Shown: positions 11,601 through 23,000 of the stretch, piece by piece
How the letters are laid out: each line of letters opens with the position of its first letter
Position numbering within the stretch: position 1 is the stretch's first letter
Assembly: GCF_019320115.1 (NCBI RefSeq)
Contig: NC_089598.1
Location: forward strand, 33,501,193-33,565,192
Reading direction: 5' to 3'
Source: Miscanthus floridulus
Taxonomy: Eukaryota > Streptophyta > Magnoliopsida > Poales > Poaceae
DNA: 64,000 nt
Made by a program: the position numbers and the translations under genes
The notes under the pieces: generated by a model
Database searches by the model: none
What the model was told of the DNA's origin: nothing
The model's input: the letters and a program-made list of their open reading frames with translations, nothing else

Positions 11601-11838
11601 TCAATATCCTCGCCATGATGGGGTCCCTCAACGAGAGCTTTGACGTCAGCGTGACAGGTATCTTTTGTTGGTTTGCTCGTAAACCTTGCCGTTCTTCACC
11701 GCGAAAGCATGTTGGTTATCTGATGCGGTCTTCAATCCGTAGCGACCTAAACTATCTAGCTCTTATTGGTATATGAACGATCATCGTATCAATTGGTGCA
11801 TATAGTTCCATTAAAATATATGTGTTTTAAAGATATTT
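8670..11838. other. No recognisable gene; GC-rich stretch at about 9180-10760
   Basis: Several short overlapping reading frames on both strands in the GC-rich part show no known domain, no consistent splice sites and strong compositional bias (CCGCCT runs near 10365-10390). A CACGTG box lies near 10777. I see neither transposon termini nor an RNA gene. It may be low-copy intergenic or distal regulatory DNA. Confidence 0.4.
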
Positions 11839-13076
11839 CCACCGAAGTTTCTTTGCTAGTGTTCTCACTGCAAATTTACTCACCACCGAAATTTCCCTAC
11901 TAGTGTTCTCTCTGCAAATTTACTCAACTATACTCCACCGAAGTTTCTTTACTAGTGTTCTCTCTGCAAATTTACTCACCATATATGGGGTATGAACCAG
12001 CTATACTCCACCACCGAAGTTTCTTTGCTAGTGTTGTCTCTGCAAATTTACTCACCATATCTGGGGTATGAACCAACTGTACTCCACCGAAGTTTCTTTG
12101 CTAGTGCTCTCTCTGCAAATTTGCAAATTTACTCACCATATCCAGGGTATGAACCAACTATACTCCACCGAAGTTTCTTTGCTAGTGCTCTCTCTGCAAA
12201 TTTACACACCATATCGGGGGTATGAACCAGCTGTATTCCACAAAACGAAGTTTCTTTGCTAGTGTTCTCTCTGCAAATTTACTCACCATATCCGGGGTAA
12301 GAACCAACTGTACTCCACCGAAGTTTCTTTGCTAATGTTCTCTCTGCAAATTTACTCACCATATCCAGGGTATGAACAAACTTTACTCTGCAAACTTACT
12401 CACCATATCCGGGATATGAACCAACTGTACTCCACCGACGTTTCTTTGCTAGTGTTCTCTCTGCAAATTTACTCACCATATCCGGGGTAAGAACCAATTG
12501 TACTCCACCGAAGTTTCTTTGCTAATGTTCTCTCTGCAAATTTACTCACCATATCCAGGGTATGAACAAACTTTACTCTGCAAACTTACTCACCATATCC
12601 GGGGTATGAACCAACTGTACTCCACCGACGTTTCTTTGCTAGTGTTGTCTCTGCAAATTTACTCACCATATCTGAGGTATGAACCAACGGTACTTTGCAA
12701 ACTTACTCACCATATCCAGGGTATGAACCAACGGTACTATGCAAACTTACTCACCATATCTGGGGTATGAACCAACTGTACTCCACCGACGTTTCTATGT
12801 CAATGTTTTCTCTGCAAATTTACTCACCATATCCGGGGTATGAACCAACTGTACTCCACCAAAGTTTCTTTGCTCCACCTTAGTTTTTTTTGTTAGTGTT
12901 CTCTCTGCAAATTTACTTAATATATCTAGAGTATGAACCAACTGTACTCCCTTAAAATATATGCTTTTTAAAGACACTTCCATTAAAATATATGCTTTTT
13001 AAAGATACTTCCATCGAAATTTCGTTGCTGCTGCAAATTTACTCACCGTACCTGGGAATGAACCAACTCCCAACCG
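11839..13076. repeat. 73-bp minisatellite array with a 190-bp higher-order repeat
   Basis: The basic unit is about 73 bp, with landmarks ccaccgaagtttctttgcta, gttctctctgcaaatttact and caccatatccggggtatgaa. About 18 full or partial units are present. Some are shortened, and one carries an extra tttgcaaa. A 190-bp block starting at 12292 is repeated at 12482. Both flanks carry ccattaaaatatatg...tttaaaga. Open frames through it are repeat artefacts. Confidence 0.9.
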
Positions 13077-13118
13077 CAGCAGCACATCGCCGCCGTAATT
13101 TCACTGCTCGGAAGTCAT

Positions 13119-13592
13119 GAATTTTTTATTTTTTAGCTCTTTTTTTGAAAAAATTTCATAAATACGCTCCTGGAGGAAAGATTTCAAAATCTAGACCCTT
13201 AGCTCGGCGCCATCGTTGCTAGCACCGAGGTTACACTACTCGGCGCCATCGTTGCTGGCGCTGAGCTCTTGAGCTCGACGCTGACGTGGTGATAATTTAG
13301 CATGCAGCTCGGCGCCGTGGTTACTGGCGCCAAGGTGATGACTCAGCTCGACTCCGATCCACCGGCCGGTGGGCGCGCGAGAGCGCGAGAGTACAGACGT
13401 GTCAATCGCGCTTGCAGCTAGTACCTAGCAACATGCATGGCCTTGCTGCTAGTGCTAGCTAGATCGAGCTAGACCGCCGCGCTGGCTGGCTCGGCCTTGG
13501 CAAGGCCACGTGCGCGGGGCAGCCGTGCCTGCTCAGGTGTCGACGTGCCGTTCTCGTTGCCGGTGCACTGCACTGCTGGGTCGGCGCACACT
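13119..13592 (+). repeat. Left arm of the long inverted repeat
   Basis: From aattttttattttttagctc to gggtcggcgcacact. It contains repeated ctcggcgccatcgttgct motifs. It matches the complement of 15125-15609 along nearly its full length, including gatgactcagctcgactccg, gcgcgcgagagtacagac and aaggccacgtgcgcgggg. Confidence 0.85.
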
Positions 13593-15124
13593 TTGTTATA
13601 ATCTACAATGCGGCGCTGCCAGGTCTACCTTTTCTCTTTATTAAAAAAATAAAAATACGTTGCCCCGACCATGCATCATGCATCGTACCCCTACTAGTTT
13701 CGACGCCGACCAGGGCGCCTCTCGTCTCGTCCGGTAAAAGTCAACAACGCTACCTAGCTCTTCTCAGCAAGTCAAACCGCCCCGCAAGTTCAGGGGGCCG
13801 GGAGATGTGTCCTATCCTCATCTCTGAAACGCGCGCTGCTTTCCGTCAGAACGAGCGTGCACCACTCTGAGTTCAATTACGACGATTAATCAAATGCTAT
13901 CATCGTATATATGCATGATATGATGGCTTAGCTTACCAGTATCAGTTTCCCGAGTGAAAGCAATAAGATAGTCAACATATCTTGTTCCTACATCAACGAT
14001 GTCTAATCTAGTATTGATAAAGGGCCAGTGAGACTATGTTCAGTCAGATTTGTTAGTTTTCTTTGAATCTTGGTTGTTCACGTGTTATCTTTTCTTCGAA
14101 CCGAGGGGATTCCCCATTTATCATAACGGAAATACATGAGTGTTAGAATGCTCATGTGTTATCAGTGAAAGCGGTTGGTTGTTCTTCGATTCCACGATTT
14201 CAACATCTTATTTTGATTTGTTCTGCGGCATGATCTGATTTCCCCAGCATTTTTTCTATGGTGAAATATTGTAAATTTGAGTTTCTTGAGCTATTTTTTA
14301 CACGTTCTTTTAACGGGTACTAGGCTGTCCTTTTAGAGGGTACTAGCCTCATTTGAACTTATCAGTCCACTTATTAGCCATGGTATAATATTTTTCCCTC
14401 ACAACAAAACAGCATCAGCCGACTTATTAGCCGCAAAAATCATCGGCTAAACATAGCCCCATGTTTTTGTGGTCTTTAAAGTCTTGTGTTATCCTAGTGC
14501 ATGTATGTGTCGCTTCATTTGCTTTTTTTAGTACGATTTACAAGCTCTAGTGGACGCTTCAGTTTTTTATGGACTCTTATTTTATTTTAGTAAGGTCCGA
14601 TCCGTTTTAATTTGTGTTGAAGTTGTACTTGTCGCTAGTCACTAGCTATTTGTACCGACTTGTTTTGAGTGATTTCTTTTGGTGCGACGACGAACAAGGC
14701 TAGTAATTTGGTGATCCCGCCCATCGAGAAGCAGCCGGCCGGCAAGCGTCCGTTTTCCATGTACCGTCGACGTGTCGCTGTCGTGTTCCGCTCCACCGGG
14801 ACTACAGGGCCAACCTGGACGCCGCGTGAGCCTCACGTGGACGCGCATGCATGCACAGTCGATCGACGCAGCACCCCGGGCGGTCGCGTTCACTGTAACA
14901 AGCTAGCTGCCTAAAGGCGATCGCGACGACGCGTCGGACGGACGGCCGGCGGCCTGGTCTAGCTAGCTAGCTCGTTCGTAGCTAGCTAGCACGCACAGAG
15001 CGCAGGCGCATGCATCATGCAGCTCCCCTCTGCTAGCTAATTAAGCTAGGGACGATGGATCGACGTGAAGATCCTGACATATAGATGCATCGTCGTGTTG
15101 CGTTACACATACACCGTGCCTGGC
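13593..15124. other. Spacer between the inverted arms, no gene seen
   Basis: AT-rich to mixed sequence with palindromic gctagctag runs at 14960-15000. It has a short piece near 14340-14450 resembling the ctcacaacaa...cagcc MITE seen at 19930 and 41480. No open frame with a recognisable domain. Confidence 0.5.
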
Positions 15125-15609
15125 GTGTGCGCCGACCCGGCAGTGCAGTGCACCGGCAACGACAACGGCACGTCGACAACTGAGCAGGCACGGCTGCCCG
15201 CGCACGTGGCCTTGCCGAGGCCGAGCCAGCCAGCGTGGCGGTCTAGCCCGATCTAGCTAGCACTAGAAGCAAGGCCATGCATGTTGCCAGGTACTAGGTG
15301 CAAGCGCGACTGACACGTCTGTACTCTCGCGCGCCCACCGGCCGATGGATCGGAGTCGAGCTGAGTCATCACCTTGCGTCAGTAACCACAGCGCTGAATT
15401 CGACGCTAAGATCTACGCCGCCGATCTGTCGGTCATTGCCACGTCAACGTCGAGTCCAAAAACTCGACGTCAACAATAATAGCACCGAGCAGTGTAACTT
15501 CGACGTCAGCGACGATAGCGTCGAACTAAGGGTCCAGATTTTAAAATCATTCCTCTAAAAGTATGTTTGAGAAAAATTTTCAAAAAAAAAGCTCTTAAAA
15601 AAAATTCGG
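15125..15609 (-). repeat. Right arm of the long inverted repeat
   Basis: Inverted partner of 13119-13592. The outer GC-box part is more diverged: where the left arm has cggcgcc, the complement of the right arm often has cgacgct. The inner ~270 bp is much better conserved. It ends about 150 bp upstream of the ERF TATA box. Confidence 0.85.
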
Positions 15610-15760
15610 TCGGAAGTCATGCTTCGGCAGTCCAGCACAGACGAACCATCCAGGCCCACGCGCCAGGGACAACAGCATTGATTCACCGTACCGCGCGAAG
15701 TTTCGTCCAGGCTCCGCCATGCCCGCCCGCCACTTGCAGTTGCAGCCCCGGCTGGCCGGC

Positions 15761-15768
15761 TATATAAA
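15761..15768 (+). promoter_or_regulatory. TATA box of the ERF gene
   Basis: tatataaa after a GC-rich stretch, about 750 bp before the start codon. A start site about 30 bp downstream would give a leader of about 720 nt. Confidence 0.65.
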
Positions 15769-15794
15769 CACCAGCGCCAGTGGCCTGCAATCCC

Positions 15795-16513
15795 CAAGAG
15801 AGACTCTTCCGCCCCCACCACTCCCACACGCACAAGCCTTCCCATCCCTCCCCCCTCCGGCCATCCCCTCCAGCAACCCGACCCAGAACCCACTCCACTT
15901 CCCGGTGAGGCTGAGCGATCCACCACCACCACCACGGCAACGACGACGACGACGAGCCACCGCGTGCACGGTGGCAACAGGTTTGTTCTCTGAACCCTTC
16001 TCGTAGAAGCAAGCTAGGAAAAAAGGAGGACCTTTTTTGGGAGCCTTTCTTGCTGCTGCTGTTTGATCGAGCAAGGAAGTGTGACCGGGAAAGATCGGAG
16101 CTTTTATTTCCAACGGTTCGTCTTCCTCTTTCCTTGCAAGTAGGGAGAACAGAGATCCGGAGAACCTTTTTTCTCTCCTGGATTAGTCTGTCTGTTCTTG
16201 TAGAACTTTCTGGTTTCTTTTAGCTTCTTTTGTTTTGGTTCTTCCTTTTAGCTAAGCTATAGAAAGGGTCGTTTTTAAGCCCCCTTTCAGGCTGCACCAA
16301 CCAAACCATTGACCAACCATCCTCCTGTTCTTCGCTTTTATTGAAGAAACAGGCCTTATTTTTTTCCCAATTTCTTCTTCGTTTTCGGTTAGTTTCATCT
16401 TCATTCAGTTCAGTTTTTGCAAACAAACAAAAAAAAGATTCAACATTTTCCATCCACCCATTTTTAGTCTCCACCCATTTTTAGTCTGCAAGTCTTTTTT
16501 TCCCATTTTCCCA
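15795..16513 (+). other. Predicted long 5' leader of the ERF gene, free of ATG
   Basis: Between the TATA box and 16514 I find no ATG on the plus strand over about 720 nt, so the annotated start is the first one available. The leader is pyrimidine-rich near its start and T-rich later. A donor-like caacag/gtttgt near 15978 and acceptor-like tracts (for example ttcagttcag near 16405) allow a leader intron, which I cannot prove. Confidence 0.55.
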
Positions 16514-17566
16514 ATGGCAGACATAGATTTGTACACAAACCAGCTGAGCTCCTCGTCGTCGTCCTCGGACCAGGAGCTCATGAAAGCACTCGAACCTTTT
16601 ATCCGGAGTGCTGCTTCACCCACCTCCTCCACCTCCACCGCCACCTCTCCCTTCTCCTATTCCTATTCCTACCCCTACTGCTCTGCTCTGCCTCAAGATT
16701 CGTACTTCCTCCCCGCCACATCCTCTTACACCGCGCTCCCGCCACCACCTCCTGCTCCCACCGCCACCTCCTTCTCGCAGCTCCCGCCTCTGCCGCAGTC
16801 CTCCTCGTCGTACGCCTCTCCGGCGGCGTCGTACCCGACGTCGTCGGCGGACGCCGCGTCGGGGCTGGCGGCGCTGAACCACCTGGGCCCGGCGCAAATC
16901 CACCAGATCCAGGCGCAGCTCTTGGCGCAGCATCAGCAGCAGCAGAGGGGCTTGCTGGCGGCGGCGTTCCTCGGCCCGCGGGCGCAGCCCATGAAGCACG
17001 CCGGGGCGCCGCCGGAGTCGAAGCTGTTCCGCGGCGTTCGGCAGCGGCACTGGGGCAAGTGGGTGGCGGAGATACGCCTGCCCAGGAACCGGACGCGGCT
17101 GTGGCTCGGCACCTTCGACTCCGCCGACGACGCGGCGCTCGCCTACGACAAGGCGGCCTTCCGCCTCCGCGGCGACGCGGCGCGCCTCAACTTCCCGTCA
17201 CTCCGCCGGGGCGGCGCGCACCTCGCGGGCCCGCTGGACGCCTCCGTCGACGCCAAGCTCACCGCCATCTGCCAGAGCCTCACCACCGCCAAGCCCGCGT
17301 CCTCCAAGGCCGCCGCCGCCAGCACCACCGCCGCTGCTCCCCCGGACTCGCCCAAGGCCTCGGCGTCCACGACCACGACGGAGGGCGACGAGTCGGTACA
17401 CTCCGCCGGCTCGCCTCCTTCCTCCCTCCCGCCGTTCCCGCAGCAGCAGCAGCATCCCGAGATGGCGAGCCTGGACTTCACGGAGGCGCCGTGGGACGAG
17501 TCCGCCTCCCTGCACCTCAACAAGTACCCGTCCTGGGAGATCGACTGGGACTCCATCCTCTCGTGA
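16514..17566 (+). CDS. AP2/ERF transcription factor, DREB A-6 / group I (RAP2.4-like)
   Basis: Single-exon gene of 350 residues with a nuclear role in transcription. The N-terminus is Ser/Pro/Tyr-rich, followed by the group motif [20 protein letters not shown] (about residues 116-135) and a Gln-rich run. One AP2 domain spans about 172-228: [39 protein letters not shown], then LNFP. The WVAEI valine marks the DREB type; Leu instead of Glu in EIRLP is usual for the A-6 subgroup. The C-terminal [15 protein letters not shown] matches the conserved tail of group I. Family members bind DRE/GCC-type elements and respond to drought, cold, light and ethylene (family knowledge). Coding GC is high, as in many grass genes. 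An inverted-repeat element ends just upstream of its promoter. Subgroup confident; exact orthologue not assigned. Confidence 0.95.
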   Translation: MADIDLYTNQLSSSSSSSDQELMKALEPFIRSAASPTSSTSTATSPFSYSYSYPYCSALPQDSYFLPATSSYTALPPPPPAPTATSFSQLPPLPQSSSSYASPAASYPTSSADAASGLAALNHLGPAQIHQIQAQLLAQHQQQQRGLLAAAFLGPRAQPMKHAGAPPESKLFRGVRQRHWGKWVAEIRLPRNRTRLWLGTFDSADDAALAYDKAAFRLRGDAARLNFPSLRRGGAHLAGPLDASVDAKLTAICQSLTTAKPASSKAAAASTTAAAPPDSPKASASTTTTEGDESVHSAGSPPSSLPPFPQQQQHPEMASLDFTEAPWDESASLHLNKYPSWEIDWDSILS

Positions 17567-18668
17567 TCAACGGCACAACAACAAGCACATGCTCAATCAC
17601 GCGCGCTGTAATTTTTGTCAATGGATTTAATTAATTAACCGTAGCCGCTTCGGATCCGATGGAATATTAGACATCGGCCGTAGCGACTACGAGTAGGGTT
17701 TAAGGACTTCGTCGGACGAGAGGAGGGTTTAAGCTCAAGCTTTTCCATTTAGTCATCAACCATGGAGTAGTGTTATTGTTGTATTAAGATTATTCATTAG
17801 TGTCGAGTGTCTCCTGGTTGCTTGTCCGGTTGTTTTCTCTGTGCCGGCAGGACCAGTTGAGGGTGTAAGTGTAATGGAGTATCATGTAACTATCGTTGGC
17901 TAGTACTGAATTTGAATTTGTCTAGTCATTACAAATGTTTGTCTCTGTTTCGAGTAGTGCTTCTACACTCTCGTAGTAGAGAAAAAAAAGAAAAGAAAAC
18001 ATGCACATAAAGCAATGGCTAGGGACCATGTAGGCGCCGCATGCATGGCCGGGTTCGGGTCCTCAATATTGTTGTGGAAGAAGATGCATCTTTTGGTATT
18101 TTTTATGCCTTCCATTCCATCTCAATACAACTGGAAGGTCTTGTTGAACGCATGTTACCTTCAGCCTGCAAAAGCTCTTCGATCATACTAGTACATAATT
18201 TAGGGCTATGTAGTAACTAGATTCAGAGATGGGTAGTTTGCCGTGGTTCCATGCTACACAATCCTTGTTCAATAATCCAAAACCACATGTTCATCGACGA
18301 TAGATGGAGCTAGCCTATATATCTGACTTGGTGCAAGCATGTGTATGGGCCGGTTGAAAATTTCTGGAGTATAGCCACTTTCCTAGCTATCCCCAGAGTG
18401 CAAGGGACATTGTAGCTTGTTGAGCATTGGAATGCAGAAAAGGTAAGGAACCAGCGCAAGGGAAGTTAGGAGGAAGAGAATGCTTGGTCAAAAAGAGCAG
18501 TATTCTTCCTCTTCAATCCTACTCTTTTCAAAAGATTAACGTTTCAAATTAGAGTTGCGCGTGCAAACTTAAGAATCACTCAAGCACCACGAAAGAGACC
18601 CCGTTCGCAGGTGTTTAACATATATTCCAAGTTGAAAATTTACACAAGCATCATCCCCTTCTAGATTG
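17567..18668 (+). other. ERF 3' untranslated region, then intergenic DNA
   Basis: AT-rich sequence after the stop codon with plausible plant poly(A) context between about 17870 and 17945. From about 17960 to 18668 I see no gene or clear repeat. Confidence 0.5.
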
Positions 18669-18676
18669 CTCACCGG

Positions 18677-18942
18677 TAGGGATGAAAACGGATCGGATAT
18701 CACTCGTATTACATTTGTTTTCATATTTCTGTCCAGATTCGGAATCGAATACGGATATAGTCAACCACGCCGGATAGGATACGATTGGATATCGACATCA
18801 TAAATAAGCAATTTGAGTATTCGGATACAAATACGATATAGGATGTTGAATATCCGGACTCGGATACGGACATATCTAAACCCATCCAAACGAATTCGGT
18901 CTCAAATACGGTTGGGAAATATTCGTACCATTTTCACCTCTA
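18677..18942. mobile_element. Ds-like (Ac/hAT) miniature element
   Basis: The left end TAGGGATGAAAACGGATCGG matches the Ac/Ds terminus; the right end TTTTCACCTCTA is a decayed TTTCATCCCTA. The 8-bp flanks ctcaccgg (18669-18676) and cccaccag (18943-18950) agree at six of eight positions. The interior has many cggatat motifs, as in Ds sub-terminal regions. 266 bp, non-coding. Confidence 0.75.
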
Positions 18943-18950
18943 CCCACCAG

Positions 18951-19649
18951 TCACCTCAATGACTTGTCCTCAGAAAGGGAACTTATGGACATGAGGAATG
19001 AGAGGCAAAATACCAATACTCTGCTGCTCTGCGTAATTGTATTTCTTTGTTTCCTGCTGAGGATTCTAGTGTTGGATTTTTCACAAGGGTTCTGCACTTT
19101 TGCTTTTGCTTGGACCAACTGAAACTATTCCATCTTCCCTAAAAAAACTGAAACTATTCCATAACAAACCTGTCATTCTAAGCACTCGCTTATAGGTTTT
19201 TTCGAGAACACGCAAGACAGCTATGGGATACACCAAAGCACGCTAGCAAGTGTTTTCACTCACTGTACGTTTGTTCTCATCACCTCCACATGCATCATGC
19301 ATGACACTGGCACCGTATGCCAGAAGTTGGAATGCTCTACAAGATTAGAAGCTGAAGCTTTGAGCGTACACACTTGATAACGATTAGCGAATATTTCATG
19401 GGGAACTAATCCAGTGATGACTCGGTGTAACACCATTGCTGATTTGCTGAAGAACGGATCGAACAGATGCTGGCTGGCTCCCGTTTTCCACGTTACCGCC
19501 AAGGACGGACCCCAGGAGTGGCCACCGATTCCAAAGACATCTTGTTAATTCACCCGTGGGGGCGCCGGAGATATGAACGGATTCGATGACCGGAAAAAGG
19601 TCGCCGGGAGCATCCGGTGCCGTTCTTCAGCAAGTAACGGTCATATCCG
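18951..19649. other. Intergenic, no supported feature
   Basis: An 80-codon minus-strand frame at 19502-19260 has no recognised domain or homologous neighbour. I do not support it as a gene. Confidence 0.4.
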
Positions 19650-19927
19650 GTGTTTGGTTTCCGCTCCAATTTAGTCCCAATCATATCGGATGTTTAATAC
19701 TAATTTAGAGTATTAAATATAGACTAATTACAAAACTAATTACACAGATTGAGATTAATTTACGAGATGAATCTATTAAGCCTAATTAGTCCATGATCTG
19801 ACAACATGGTGCTACAGTAAATGCATGCTAATAATGGATTAATTAGGCTTAATATATTCGTGTCATGAATTAGTCACGGCTTCAGTAATTAGTTTTATCA
19901 TTAATATCCGAACACCCGATGTAACAC
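19650..19927. mobile_element. Palindromic MITE common in grasses
   Basis: The two halves are inverted copies: gtgtttggtt...agactaattacaaaactaat...ttaagcctaattagtcc against ggattaattaggcttaat...attagttttatcattaat...ccgaacacccgatgtaacac. No coding capacity. I recognise it as a high-copy grass MITE but do not assign a superfamily. Confidence 0.7.
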
Positions 19928-19929
19928 TC

Positions 19930-20055
19930 GAGGCCCTGTTCGGCTTACCCCATATTCGGCTTGTTCGGCTTCTTTTTTCAACCGGAATAGTATTTTCTCT
20001 CACAACAATTCAGCCGGAACAGTGTTTTCAGTCAGTTTCAGCCAAGTTTTAGACC
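19930..20055. repeat. Fragment of a grass MITE (gttcggctt...ctcacaacaattcagcc)
   Basis: Contains ccctgttcggctt and ttctctcacaacaattcagc, the same signature as at 41480-41567 and partly at 14340-14450. Non-coding. Confidence 0.55.
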
Positions 20056-20059
20056 AGTG

Positions 20060-23000
20060 AACTCTTAGCATCATTTGGTAGCTATTACTCTCCCAAACAT
20101 CTCCACCGTGCCCGAGCGCGACCGCCTGCCTTCCTCAATCTCCATAATGCCTGTAGCCCGTCGTGGCCGCCCGTCTTCCTCCATCTCCGCCGTGCCTCCC
20201 ATCCATTGTGGCGTTCTCCAGCGCACAACGGCCTTCTCCATCGGAGCGGTGACAACTCACGCCATATCCATCGTGGCCTTCTCCACCATACCTGTCGCGG
20301 CCTTTTCTACTGAAGCGACGAGCTCTACACCAGTGAACTCCACACGTCGATGAGCCTCCATTCCCAAGCAGCAAGTAGATGTTGCGCTGACAGCGCATGT
20401 TGCAAACATATGTTTCAGATATTTTAGTGGTATGTTGTAAGTGTTTCGTATCGGTGTTACAAAAGTAGATCGGGATGTTGCATATGCATGTTGCAATGGC
20501 TATGCTCGTATGTTTCAAGTGTATATTACAAATGTTTCATCTGTATCAGGCGTATGTTGCAAGTAGATCTAGACGTTGCATATAAATGTATGTTTCAAGT
20601 GTTTCAGGTGTTTCATATGTCTGTTGCAAGTGTTTCATCTGGATGTTGCATATGTTTGTAATGGTTTTCAAGTGTTTTTTCCATATGTTTTTGCAAGTGT
20701 TTCAGATGCATGTTTCAAGTGTTTTATCTATCTTCTTTTATATGTTGCAACTATTGCATTGGTATATTTCAAAAGTAGATCGGGTGTTGCACATAGTGTG
20801 GTAGAACCGTCTGAAATAACACGCTTATGGAGGCGCTCGTCTTCCACCAGACACTAAGCACCCCGAAAGCAAGCTACAGTGGGCGGTATCCATCGGGCAC
20901 ACCCCAAGGGAGAACCCGAAAGATCCATATTTTTTCCTAAGGATCCAATAATGAGAACGAGTTACAATACTTAATCCATTACATACATCTAGAGTTCTTA
21001 AAAATTACATTATTACATTTCCAAAGTCAGAGTGCGGAATATTAAACAACAGAATTAAAAATAACATCTATCGACAATGAATAAGGATCCGTCTGTGCCC
21101 ACCAGAAGAATCCTTCACACAACGATACACCTCAAGCATTACCTGCAACAGGGGTAAATAAACCCTGAGTACATAATATACTCGCAAGACTTATCCGACT
21201 AGTGGGAATTATTTCCTGACTCCAAGGGATATGCAAAGCTTTATGGTTTGCTGGTTTCCTTTTTGCAGAAAGCTAATAGTGAGTCCTTATTTATGTTATT
21301 ATTAGTAGCCATGATTAATTGATTATCTAGCCATTCTATGTAAGCACATGTTATACTTTCAAGCAAGAGTTGAGCAATTAGTTCCATTTCATCACCTTTC
21401 ATCTTTTAGTTCTTACTACGGTGCTAGACCCAGAACAAGCCGTACCGGATTGCCGGCGATTCACGAATCAATGCCCCCAGCTGGGTACCCCAAAAACACA
21501 TGCCCCGCTTGTACCCCAGGCACAAGCAGGACCAACCCATCACCCTCCTGTCATGGAGTTCAGGTCCCCGTCCAAACTTGGACTCCAAGCCCCCGCTCCT
21601 AAGTCCCGGACTTAGTGCGGTGCAAGGACCTCCACCATCCCCGTCTCCAATCAGTTAGTCCGGAAAGAGCCGGAACCCATGATAGAAGAGCAACAAGTCT
21701 TCTCTACGCCCGTACGCAAGTATGTGCTCGGGATAATAAATCTGTGACTTGCCTCGAGACTTATGCAACGGCCGGTCCTTAACCGACACAGACAGAGAAA
21801 AAGTGTAACCAAGCTATGCCCTGTTGGCCACAGGACACAACCTCTTACACCCACAAGTACCCAAACCACATCTCTGCTCGGTCACCATTTTTCCTCTCCA
21901 CCACTTTATCATGAGTGATCATAATTATCACCTATTATGAGTAACGGTAAGGTTACTCATGCTACCGATACCCTGAGCATAGCAGTTACTCGACCTATAC
22001 TAGTAGGACTCATAGGTAGATATATTTATGCATGTAGTTTCCATAAAATGCCTGTAATGTAAGTGCACATCATATATATTCAGTGATCGTTTAAAATAAG
22101 GGTTATACACCGGGGCTTACCTTGGGCAGGTGGTGGGTCAACAAAGTCAGCACCGAATGGCTCCGGGGCTCCCTCCTGTACGAGCATCTCCTCCTCGTAC
22201 TCCTCAATGACCTCTTTGTAGTCATGTTCGTCCGCAGGCACAAACTCTACCAACTCGTGATCTACATGCATGAAATAATGGTGCAACACTTAGTAATACG
22301 GCAACAACAACTCTTAAAATATAAATACATTTATCAAGCTACTAAGCTAGTTCTACTGACTAAGGTGCTAAGTTACCTACTGTTACCACTAACAAGTATG
22401 AAGCATTGCATGTACTATCTTAGCAACTAAAGGTATTTCTACTCTTAATTCTAATTTACTCTATATATGATAAAACGAGGAGTACTAACTACTCTATTTA
22501 TCAACCTACTCTAGTGCTACAAAATTTACGGTGAGTACATAATATTCTAATGAACCTACTATAAAAATTTCATGGCTAAACCCATCATCAATTTGCCACA
22601 AAAATTCATACAAATATTAATCTACATAATACTAAGCTTTCTAATTTGAATTTATGAACCTATTATTATCACAGCTAACAGTAAACTAACTACACCAATA
22701 GATAGATAGCATTTTTGTGAACCTAACAATTTTGTTTCACTATTTTTGGACATCTATAAGATTTACTACAAATTATTAAAGTTCAGCTCAAAACTAAATT
22801 GAATAAGCATTTATTACCTTACTGGAAAATGGAAAACCTAATTCTACCGCGCGGCCCAAAACATGAGTGGCCTAGCCCAGTTCGGTGCAACGCGCGCGCA
22901 CACGCGACGCACGGTGCGGCCCACGCGGGGGCGTGGCCCAGCCGGGCGACGATGGTCCATGACGGGGAGGCCCGCGCACGCCGGTCATCTTGCAAAAATG

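Larger units (their letters stand above)
13109..15621. mobile_element. MULE-like or foldback element with ~0.48-kb inverted arms in the ERF promoter
   Basis: Two long inverted arms (13119-13592 and 15125-15609) bound a ~1.5-kb spacer. The direct repeat tcggaagtcatg occurs just outside them (13108-13119 and 15610-15621), consistent with an 11-12 bp target duplication. Long terminal inverted repeats plus an ~9-11 bp duplication are Mutator-like features (family knowledge). No transposase is seen in the spacer. Exact ends are uncertain by a few bases because the right arm has an extra cggt. Confidence 0.7.

Noticed and set aside
11992..12983. Repeated reading frames with MNQLYSTEVS-type peptides
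   Set aside because: Produced by the 73-bp minisatellite; the unit is not a multiple of three and frames change between units.
16616..17634. Overlapping frames in and opposite the ERF coding region
   Set aside because: GC-rich shadows of the AP2/ERF gene without domains.
19260..19502. 80-codon minus-strand frame
   Set aside because: No domain, no conserved neighbour and no splice context.
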